Assembly (NCBI GenBank): GCA_023259235.1
Contig: JAHFQQ010000042.1
Coordinates: forward strand, 1-15,920
Reading direction: 5' to 3'
Length of the DNA stretch: 15,920 nt
Source of the DNA: Polaromonas sp.
GTDB lineage: Bacteria > Pseudomonadota > Gammaproteobacteria > Burkholderiales > Burkholderiaceae_C
The position numbers were made by a program, and so were the translations under genes. Below the pieces are notes generated by a model, which was given only the letters and a program-made list of their open reading frames with translations, had not been told where the DNA came from and did not search any database. Position 1 is the stretch's first letter. Every line of letters starts with the position of its first letter. Of this stretch, positions 8,300-14,032 are shown in pieces.

Positions 8300-8334
8300 C
8301 ATGAAATTAGAACAGGACATGTTTGAATTTCATG
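8300..8334. promoter_or_regulatory. Inverted repeat upstream of the DUF4143 ATPase gene
   Basis: Perfect 9-bp arms CATGAAATT (8300-8308) and AATTTCATG (8326-8334) with a 17-base spacer, in an AT-rich patch between two GC-rich genes. A TATGCT hexamer at 8341-8346, a possible -10, ends only 11 bases before the start codon at 8358. The repeat would then cover the -35 region, as an operator would. No good -35 is evident, so the promoter reading is tentative. Confidence 0.4.
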
Positions 8335-8357
8335 GTACTTTATGCTAGCATTCTGGC

Positions 8358-9527
8358 ATGTTGGCTAGATTCGAGCTTGAAGAATCAATTCGCAAAGCGC
8401 TTGCCCGTTCGCGCGGCGTGGTCCTGAGCGGGCCCCGGCAGTCCGGTAAAAGTACGCTGGCCCGGAAGTTTCTAAGTCGTCAGTCGCCCAACTACTTTGA
8501 CCTGGAGTACCCGCCGCATGCGCTGCGGCTGGAGCAACCGGCCCAGACGCTTGAACAGCTCAAGGGCCTGGTGGTGATTGACGAAGTTCAGCTCAAGCCG
8601 GGTTTGTTTCCGCTCTTGCGGGTGCTGATGGACCGCTCCGATACGCCTGGCCAGTACTTGCTGCTGGGCAGCGCGTCACCCGCCCTGCTGCGGCAAGCCG
8701 GCGAGTCCTTGCTGGGGCGCGTGGAAACCGTTGAAGTTGGCGGCTTTGACCTTGCCGAGGTCAGCGCCCATGAAGGCGGCTACAACAATGACGCCGCCAC
8801 GCGTCTATGGCTGCGTGGCGGCTTTCCCCGCGCCTATCTTGCGGCGACTGACGAAGACAGCCTGGTCTGGCGCGCCCATGCGGTGGCGGATCATGTGCGC
8901 GTGGACATGCCGCAGTTCGGCATCAACATCGCAGCGCCCGCCATGCTGCGCTTCTGGACCATGCTGGCGCACTATCACGGCCAGATCTGGTCTGCCGCGC
9001 CGCCAGCCCAATCCATGGGCGTTTCCGAGCCTACCATTCGCCGCTACCTTGATACCCTGACGCAGACGCTGATGATCCGTCAGCTGCAACCCTGGCATGA
9101 GAACCTGGGCAAGCGGCAGGTCAAGGCGCCCAAAATCTATTTTCGTGATACCGGGCTGCTGCATGCGCTGCTGGGCATCAAGACGGTTGCCGAACTGCTC
9201 ACCCATCCTCAAAGCGGGGCCAGCTGGGAAGGCTTTGCCCTGGAACAGGTCTTGCGCATTGCACGGCCTGATCAGGCGTACTTTTGGGCGACGCACCAGG
9301 GGGCAGAGCTCGACTTGCTGATGTTCAGGGGCAGCCAGCGGATCGGCGTCGAATTCAAGCGCGCCGACGCGCCCCGCGTCACCCCCAGCATGCGGATCGC
9401 CGTGAGCGATTTGAAGCTGGACGCACTCTATGTGGTTTATCCGGGCCTGCATCGTTTCAGGCTTGCTGATGGAATCGAAGCGGTGCCGCTTTGGGCCATG
9501 CTGCCCGGCACGCCCGTTGCAGAGTAA
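8358..9527 (+). CDS. AAA_14 / DUF4143 family ATPase
   Basis: Cytosolic ATP-binding protein of 389 residues with two parts. The N-terminal AAA_14 domain has Walker A GPRQSGKST (25-33) and Walker B VVIDEVQ (72-78). The C-terminal DUF4143 part has a winged-helix-like segment (SMGVSEPTIRRYLDTL, about 217-232) and a nuclease-like tail with GAELDLL (Glu317, Asp319) and VEFKR (Glu332, Lys334), resembling the D/E...ExK pattern of PD-(D/E)XK folds. The family is widespread and mobile between genomes; its role is unsettled. No ribosome site stands before ATG 8358, and the probable promoter lies so close that the message may be nearly leaderless. No partner gene of a defence or toxin type adjoins it. 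It ends 34 bases before the exonuclease gene. Confidence 0.88.
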   Translation: MLARFELEESIRKALARSRGVVLSGPRQSGKSTLARKFLSRQSPNYFDLEYPPHALRLEQPAQTLEQLKGLVVIDEVQLKPGLFPLLRVLMDRSDTPGQYLLLGSASPALLRQAGESLLGRVETVEVGGFDLAEVSAHEGGYNNDAATRLWLRGGFPRAYLAATDEDSLVWRAHAVADHVRVDMPQFGINIAAPAMLRFWTMLAHYHGQIWSAAPPAQSMGVSEPTIRRYLDTLTQTLMIRQLQPWHENLGKRQVKAPKIYFRDTGLLHALLGIKTVAELLTHPQSGASWEGFALEQVLRIARPDQAYFWATHQGAELDLLMFRGSQRIGVEFKRADAPRVTPSMRIAVSDLKLDALYVVYPGLHRFRLADGIEAVPLWAMLPGTPVAE

Positions 9528-9561
9528 TCAAGCGTCCGGTTGCCGTTTCCAGGTCAAACCC

Positions 9562-10173
9562 ATGTCACCCATCGCCGTCATCGACTTCGAAACCACCGGG
9601 CTCTCGCCCGCATATGGCGACCGCGCCACCGAGGTGGCGATTGTGCTGGTCGAGCGCGGCCGGGTGGTGGACCGTTTCCAGAGCCTGATGAACGCCGGCG
9701 TGCGCATACCGGCTTTCATCACCCAGCTTACCGGCATCAGCAACGCCATGGTGGCGGCAGCCCCCGACGCGGCCCGCGTGATGCGGGATGCCAGCCGCTT
9801 TGTCGGCAATGCGCCGATGGTGGCGCACAACGCATCGTTCGACCGCAAGTTCTGGGCCGGCGAACTGGCGCGCCTGGGTTTGCCCGCGCCGCAGCCCTTT
9901 GCCTGCACCATGCTGGTCTCGCGCCGGCTCTACCCGCAGGCGCTCAACCACAAGCTCGGTTCGCTGGTGGACTACCACCGCCTGCCCCGTGCTGGCGCGG
10001 CCCACCGCGCACTGGCCGATGCCGAAATGGCCGCCGAACTGCTGGGCCGGATCCAGCAAGACCTGCGCACCCGCCACGGCGTGGCCAACCCCGACCACGC
10101 GCTGCTGATGGCCTTGCAGCGCTGCGCCAGATCTGCTCTTGGCACGTTCATGGTGAAGAACGTGGGTGCGTGA
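9562..10173 (+). CDS. DnaQ-like 3'-5' exonuclease (DEDDh)
   Basis: Predicted nuclease of the exonuclease family RNase T / DNA polymerase epsilon subunit, 203 residues. All five catalytic positions of the DEDDh class are visible: Asp8 and Glu10 in IDFETTG, Asp94 in AHNASFDRKF, His148 and Asp153 in HRALADA. It has one domain and no helicase, GIY-YIG or polymerase part, so it is a stand-alone exonuclease and not certainly the replicative proofreading subunit DnaQ, which is normally longer and carries a C-terminal polymerase-binding tail. The ATG at 9562 was chosen over a longer frame because the family starts at this point and an AGGT lies upstream. It follows the DUF4143 gene by 34 bases and may share its transcript. 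Confidence 0.9.
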   Translation: MSPIAVIDFETTGLSPAYGDRATEVAIVLVERGRVVDRFQSLMNAGVRIPAFITQLTGISNAMVAAAPDAARVMRDASRFVGNAPMVAHNASFDRKFWAGELARLGLPAPQPFACTMLVSRRLYPQALNHKLGSLVDYHRLPRAGAAHRALADAEMAAELLGRIQQDLRTRHGVANPDHALLMALQRCARSALGTFMVKNVGA

Positions 10174-10186
10174 GCGGGTTTAAAGC

Positions 10187-10204
10187 GCTATTAAACAGAT
10201 AGCT
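10187..10204 (+). repeat. Interspersed GCTATTAAT palindrome, copy B
   Basis: GCTAT (10187-10191) and ATAGC (10199-10203) form a perfect 5-bp stem around TAAACAG, 13 bases after the exonuclease stop codon. Same family as copies A and C. Confidence 0.55.
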
Positions 10205-10291
10205 ACTTACACATGTTGTATATGGGCTGGAGCCTTAAAATGTTCGCAATTTTGCTGCGAGCACACACCAGCGGCAACGCGCGATCGCGCT

Positions 10292-10409
10292 GTGAGTTAC
10301 CTGATTGACACCAGCGTGACCCCGGAACTGGCGCCCCAAACCTGACGCAGCGGTGCTGGACTGATTTGTCAGCACACCGGATGCTGCCTTGTTTTTAAGC
10401 GCCCTGACG
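10292..10409 (+). pseudogene. Remnant of a VapC-like PIN-domain toxin gene
   Basis: From GTG 10292 the frame reads SYLIDTSVTPELA, very like the MSYLIDTNVLSEL start of VapC/FitB PIN toxins, including the first catalytic Asp. It stops at TGA 10343. In the frame starting at 10341 the similarity goes on as PDAAVLD, a TGA where the family has Trp, then FVSTPDAALFLSALT. A 2-base deletion near 10334 plus a TGG-to-TGA change explains both breaks. The similarity ends around 10409, so the rest of the gene (about 90 residues) is missing. A working VapC is an Mg-dependent ribonuclease blocked by its antitoxin; this copy cannot make one. Identification rests on two short stretches in consistent order. Confidence 0.65.
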
Positions 10410-10531
10410 TGCCTATTGCCATGAACAACTTGAAACTTGACACACTGTCTGCGGTTTTCCCGACCGGCACTGCGTCAAACTTGCCGATCGACTAGACGCC
10501 GTGGGCGATGTTTTCAAAGTGATGCATGTCG

Positions 10532-10921
10532 TTAAGGAGTTTCCGGTACAAATAGTGTTTTATTCGCCAGCATTATTTGCCGAAGGGTGGTTATCCTTCG
10601 AGTAAGCCCCAAGGGCGTCAAAGAACGTGGACGGTGTTCAATGCGGAATTCCACTGGAGCCCAATCGTGAGGCACCTCGGTCAATAAATAGCAAATACGA
10701 TTCACGAAATGGATGCCGGGAGTAATCCACTGATCTGGCCCTTCACAGCCATCAACGACAGTCCAGACGAAGTTTTCTGCATAACTTTTGACTATTTGCA
10801 AATCTTCGCCGCAGGTTTCGAGTCCATGACCACCCCAGATATCAAAGTGCGATGACGGGTGCCTGAATGGTCGAAAATGTTCGTAAAAAACATCTTCGTG
10901 AAAAACAGTTGACTCCTGCAT
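10532..10921 (-). CDS. Small protein of unknown function, third gene of the restriction-modification operon
   Basis: A 129-residue protein I cannot assign to a named family. It begins MQESTVFHEDVFYEHFRPFR, is acidic and aromatic in its first two thirds (HFDIWGG, VWTVVDG, DQWITPG, DWAPVEF) and becomes basic at the end (LGLTRRITTLRQ). It has no signal peptide, membrane segment or catalytic motif I can name, and is probably cytosolic. Its ATG follows the TGA of the upstream gene with no base between (TGA-ATG) and no Shine-Dalgarno, so translation should depend on coupling. Like its neighbour it has lower GC than the chromosome flanks. The basic tail beyond about residue 100 could be an extension created by a shifted stop. 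No terminator is evident downstream. Confidence 0.7.
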   Translation of the reverse strand: MQESTVFHEDVFYEHFRPFRHPSSHFDIWGGHGLETCGEDLQIVKSYAENFVWTVVDGCEGPDQWITPGIHFVNRICYLLTEVPHDWAPVEFRIEHRPRSLTPLGLTRRITTLRQIMLANKTLFVPETP

Positions 10922-11284
10922 TCAGTTGTCCCAATGAGGTGATAGTGTCTCGTTCCAAGTTTGGATGGCCCTAATTTTTGAAATCAAATTTTCAACTGTG
11001 TCAAATATTCGGACGCTAATCTCTTCTGCGGTCGCAGGCCTCAACTCGTAAAACGTATGCCATACGTGGTCATCGATCGAAGGTCCGCCACTTAACTCCC
11101 ACAACTCAGCATAAAGCGGTGGAATTCCCAACTGTTCCGCGATAAAAAATTCGCCAGCATCAAAGTGGTTCGATAGGTCTTCGATGTCAGCGTTTGAGGC
11201 AAGCCCTTGGAGCAAGAGACTTCCCCATGCCTTGTAATTGGAGGCATCGCGATAGCAGTAATTAAATACGCTGAATTCGAGCAA
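10922..11284 (-). CDS. Small protein of unknown function, second gene of the restriction-modification operon
   Basis: A 120-residue acidic cytosolic protein of no family I can name; homologues annotated only as hypothetical seem familiar. The start is TTG at 11284, supported by a strong AGGAG six bases upstream; there is no internal Met. Features: YRDASNYKAWGSLLL near the start, a GEFFIAEQLGIPPLYAELWELSGGP centre (described from about residue 45) and WHTFYELRPATAEEI. The AGGAG overlaps the stop of the restriction-modification gene (TAGGAG), and its own stop abuts the next ATG, so it is translated within one operon. The position suggests an accessory role for the restriction-modification protein, but sequence alone shows no function. 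Confidence 0.72.
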   Translation of the reverse strand: MLEFSVFNYCYRDASNYKAWGSLLLQGLASNADIEDLSNHFDAGEFFIAEQLGIPPLYAELWELSGGPSIDDHVWHTFYELRPATAEEISVRIFDTVENLISKIRAIQTWNETLSPHWDN

Positions 11285-11293
11285 TTGCCTCTC

Positions 11294-13345
11294 CTACGTG
11301 GAGCCAGAGCCCAAGAAAATCTCTTCCCGATGGCGCACCAAGAATGCGTGATCGGGCCTGAATCGTTCAGGCATTTCAATTTGTCGGCCTTCTAGTGGAA
11401 AAAAAATGGCCTTCACAAAAGGCTCGTCGCGCGTGCGCAGCTCGTCCGACACAACAACCCGCCAATCGTTAGTTAAGGAAATTAGTCCCTTGTCGAAGGC
11501 GCGGTCATGTATGGCAGACAGGCAAAGTCCATTGCTTGGGTTGAGCCTGTTTGCCTTATCTCTGCTCCATGGCACGATGTGGCTAGCGATGAGCAATCGT
11601 GACTCGGAAAGACCTGACATGCAGCAGCGGCCCCGGTAGCTACTGAGCACCGCACGACGAAAAAAATGTTGCTTGATTCGCTGTGCGGTTAAAACTTGCC
11701 GGGTTTCTCCTGTGAAATCGTCTGGCATTAGTTCATCGTTTTCGGGCTCCAAGTCTTCTACGGAATTTTTGTCTAATTGCTGTCGAAGTAGGTGGCATTC
11801 CACGGCCAGCCTTTCCCAATCTGAGTGGAATTCGTCCCACACCACGCGATCTAATGCCGATGCATTTCCCAAGCCCACACGCCCCGTGCTCGTAATAGCC
11901 GGATCAATGCTTGCGATGTTGAGCATCTTCATGGCAACTGCGTCGGGGGTGCGGCCGATAACTTTTGCCAACGCAATTATTTCCGGATTGCGTCCGTGAA
12001 TTCGTCCATACGGAAGCTGGCAATACAAGTGGAAAGCCAGTTTAATTTGTTCTTTTGTCCAAAGCCCTGTAGCCATGATGTTTTTCGGCAAGATCACGGT
12101 GGCGACCACTCCTGCCGACTCCTTGGGGAAAATCAAAGAAGCGACAAGTTTAGCCACCGCTTCTATCATGGGAACGACTGCCGCTTGAGAAAACTGTTTG
12201 TAGGCGCGCGTGTCGGAAACAGGAATTTTGAAAGTGTCGGGAAAGCCCATTAGCCGCGCGCATTCCCTCGGAGTCAAGCGACGTGGATTTTTCTTTGTCC
12301 CCTGGCTTAGTAATATCTCCGAACCGTCCTTGTAGTACCTTGCTGACAGCGTGCGGGTGACGCTCTCCGGCGTGACCAAGCCAAAGCCATTGCCGGCTTC
12401 CTGATGTTTTTTCTTGTAGCTTTGCAGGTAAGCCCAGAGGTGCTCGGTCAGCGTGTACTTGTCGAGCGGCTTGCGCTTGCCGTGGTCGTAGTAGTTCGAC
12501 CCATCCCAATCAAGGACTGGTTCCCCGGTCTTTTTGTGGAGAACTTCACTGAGCAGATGCCCGCCCTTTTCTGGCAGGTCCAGCATGTCCCAGTCAAATA
12601 TCACGGGGTCACGGAATCCGATGATAATGATTCGCTCGCGGTGTTGCGGGACGAAGCGGGCACCGTCGATCACCTTGTAGAAGACCTGATAACCAAGGTC
12701 TTGACTTAGCGTGCGGTGGATCACTTCAAAAGTGCGGCCCTTGTCATGCGATTGAAGATTCTTGACGTTTTCAAGCATGAAGGCGCGAGGCTGTTTCTTC
12801 GCGATGATTCGGGCAACATCAAAGAACAGGGTGCCTTGGGTTTCATCCGCAAATCCATGCGCGCGACCGAGAGCATTCTTCTTGGAAACTCCCGCGATGG
12901 AAAAAGGCTGGCAAGGAAAGCCGCCCAACAATACGTCATGGTCGGGAATGTCGTCAGCATCAATCTGGGTGATGTCACCATTGATTTCGTGAGCGGCAGG
13001 AAAATTGGCTGCGTAGGTCTTCTGTGCGTAGGAATCCCACTCACTGGTGAACACGCATTGGCCACCTATCTTGTCGAAGGCAAGGCGGATGCCGCCAATT
13101 CCGGCAAAGAGATCGGCGAAAGTGAATCTCCCCTTTTTTGCGGGAGAAATACCAAAATTCAGGAGGTGCTGCAGCTCGGCAGCGATGTGTGCAGGAGGCG
13201 CTATTTCGCCCTTCTCCCAGCGACGAATCTGCCTGACATTGAAGGCCAAATATTTCGCAACTTCCTCTTGAGAATGTTTTTTGCGTGCCGCCGCAAGATA
13301 GTGCAGGGCGGCGGAGGTGTCGGCGATAGAAATTACTGTTGTCAT
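11294..13345 (-). CDS. Fused restriction-modification protein: HTH + Dcm-like C5 methyltransferase + HNH endonuclease
   Basis: One 683-residue chain with three parts. An XRE-like helix-turn-helix (about 13-62, SQEEVAKYLAFNVRQIRRWEKGE) is followed by a Dcm/EcoRII-type cytosine-5 methyltransferase (about 74-405): FADLFAGIGGIR (SAM site), GGFPCQPFS with catalytic Cys145, LENVKNL (Glu192), PQHRERI (233-239) and a Dcm-like target region (YTLTEHLW, GNGFG, TRTLSARYYKDGSEIL). After a short linker (406-423) comes an HNH endonuclease (424-683) with ASHIVPW (His589), Asn605 and IHDRAFDKG (His613). Motif X reads QFSQAAVVP instead of QFGNSVVVP. The ATG at 13345 was chosen because the HTH begins there and the upstream 66 codons look like spacer; it lacks a Shine-Dalgarno. 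Methyltransferase and HNH nuclease are normally separate genes. Likely recognition is CCWGG or CCNGG by relation to Dcm/SsoII (inference). An inverted repeat upstream suggests autoregulation. GC is lower than in the flanks, consistent with transfer. Confidence 0.9.
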   Translation of the reverse strand: MTTVISIADTSAALHYLAAARKKHSQEEVAKYLAFNVRQIRRWEKGEIAPPAHIAAELQHLLNFGISPAKKGRFTFADLFAGIGGIRLAFDKIGGQCVFTSEWDSYAQKTYAANFPAAHEINGDITQIDADDIPDHDVLLGGFPCQPFSIAGVSKKNALGRAHGFADETQGTLFFDVARIIAKKQPRAFMLENVKNLQSHDKGRTFEVIHRTLSQDLGYQVFYKVIDGARFVPQHRERIIIIGFRDPVIFDWDMLDLPEKGGHLLSEVLHKKTGEPVLDWDGSNYYDHGKRKPLDKYTLTEHLWAYLQSYKKKHQEAGNGFGLVTPESVTRTLSARYYKDGSEILLSQGTKKNPRRLTPRECARLMGFPDTFKIPVSDTRAYKQFSQAAVVPMIEAVAKLVASLIFPKESAGVVATVILPKNIMATGLWTKEQIKLAFHLYCQLPYGRIHGRNPEIIALAKVIGRTPDAVAMKMLNIASIDPAITSTGRVGLGNASALDRVVWDEFHSDWERLAVECHLLRQQLDKNSVEDLEPENDELMPDDFTGETRQVLTAQRIKQHFFRRAVLSSYRGRCCMSGLSESRLLIASHIVPWSRDKANRLNPSNGLCLSAIHDRAFDKGLISLTNDWRVVVSDELRTRDEPFVKAIFFPLEGRQIEMPERFRPDHAFLVRHREEIFLGSGST

Positions 13346-13354
13346 ACGGCGGGA

Positions 13355-13360
13355 ATAATA
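13355..13360 (-). promoter_or_regulatory. Candidate -10 box of the restriction-modification operon
   Basis: On the minus strand TATTAT lies 9 bases before the start codon, which would put the transcript start near 13348 and give an almost leaderless message, in line with the missing Shine-Dalgarno. No convincing -35 is present, and the inverted repeat fills the space where RNA polymerase would bind. Confidence 0.35.
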
Positions 13361-13381
13361 CCGGACATTTTGTCCGGTATT
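13357..13381. promoter_or_regulatory. Operator-like inverted repeat upstream of the restriction-modification gene
   Basis: Perfect 11-bp arms AATACCGGACA and TGTCCGGTATT with a 3-base TTT spacer. On the minus strand the core (13363-13375) is GGACA-AAA-TGTCC, one central base from GGACA-AAT-TGTCC, the site I recall for autorepression by M.SsoII and M.Ecl18kI through their N-terminal HTH. A further half-site GGACAAA lies next to it (minus strand, 13380-13386). It overlaps the candidate -10 and would block transcription when bound. The arms also contain two CCGG tetramers. Confidence 0.7.
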
Positions 13382-13593
13382 TGTCCCCCTGTAAAAATAT
13401 TCAGTTATGTCGCTTGATTGCCACGGTTTCCTGCTTCCGGGATTTTTCGTTTCACTTTGTTGAAAAAGTGGTTGGCCCCATCTGCGAAGGCGGCACTGTC
13501 TGACACAACGCGTGTTGCCACCATCCAAAAATGAGGCCATCATTCCTCATGCGGCGCACTGGCCGCAGCCCCGCATTCAGCAAGGAAACCACC

Positions 13594-13797
13594 ATGACGA
13601 ACAAGCAAAATCCGCGCGACAAACAGGCGCCGCATACCGGCAAGGTTGAAAACGACACCAACAAGCTGGGTGAGCAGGATGCCACGCAGTTGAATCAGGG
13701 CAAGCGCACGCCCGACAGCCGCAGCGACCGCGAGGCGCATGTGGGCGGCAACAACCAGTCGCAGTCGCGCCGCGGGCCGGTTGGCCCGAAGCGCTGA
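13594..13797 (+). CDS. Small hydrophilic, probably disordered protein
   Basis: A 67-residue protein starting at ATG 13594, with AAGGA 7 bases upstream. It is extremely polar: no Trp, Phe, Tyr, Cys or Ile, seven Gly, and many Asn, Gln, Asp, Lys and Arg, ending RRGPVGPKR. It has no signal peptide, membrane segment or motif. Such composition fits an intrinsically disordered, hydrophilin-like or nucleic-acid-associated protein; the function is unknown. Codon use is GC-rich like the chromosome, not like the neighbouring restriction-modification operon, from which it is divergently oriented. A longer frame from 13531 has no ribosome site. Confidence 0.7.
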   Translation: MTNKQNPRDKQAPHTGKVENDTNKLGEQDATQLNQGKRTPDSRSDREAHVGGNNQSQSRRGPVGPKR

Positions 13798-13875
13798 TAG
13801 CTCTCGCCTCCTCGGCCGAAGCGGCTCATGATTGATGATCATATGGGCACCAGACATTACGGATCGGGCACAGTA

Positions 13876-13894
13876 AGCTATTAATACAATAGCT
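13876..13894 (+). repeat. Interspersed GCTATTAAT palindrome, copy C
   Basis: Best-preserved copy: AGCTATT (13876-13882) and AATAGCT (13888-13894), a perfect 7-bp stem around AATAC. It lies between the small hydrophilic gene and the NnrU-family gene. Same core as copies A and B. Confidence 0.65.
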
Positions 13895-14032
13895 ATTACG
13901 GTGCGGTTGCCGTCCGGCGCAAAAAGGGCGCTCAACCAGCGGGCTCGGGGCGCGGCCCGAACTGGCGGCCCGGGTTTCCTAGTTGCCACAGCGCCATCGT
14001 CGCTCCGCCTCTTTTCCGTTAAAGGCAACACC

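Larger units (their letters stand above)
10174..10531. other. Intergenic region with repeat copy and toxin-gene remnant
   Basis: No intact gene. It contains repeat copy B (10187-10204) and the vapC-like remnant (10292-10409). Between them I see no recognisable antitoxin, although a frame ending TGA at 10293-10295 overlaps the remnant's GTG start as GTGA, the usual coupling of toxin-antitoxin pairs. From about 10410 the GC content drops; 10438-10600 has an open frame on the + strand without a usable start, antisense to the following gene. Confidence 0.6.

Noticed and set aside
9540..10202. 220-codon + strand frame overlapping the exonuclease
   Set aside because: An Arg/Gly/His/Pro-rich shadow of the DEDDh exonuclease frame.
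10438..10600. + strand open frame with HCVKLADRLDAVGDVF
   Set aside because: It has no start codon with a ribosome site, overlaps the better-supported minus-strand gene, and I recognise no family.
12716..13417. 233-codon open frame on the + strand
   Set aside because: It is antisense to the methyltransferase part of the fusion, whose motifs are unmistakable; no ribosome site and no recognisable domain.
10443..13502. CACTGTCTG present at both edges of the low-GC island (10443-10451 and 13494-13502), as a possible target-site duplication
   Set aside because: Nine bases over a 3-kb search is within chance, flanking bases do not match, and no transposase or terminal inverted repeats are present.
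13346..13543. 66-codon N-terminal extension of the fused restriction-modification protein
   Set aside because: It reads through the inverted repeat and spacer; the HTH begins right after the ATG at 13345 and no ribosome site supports the longer start.
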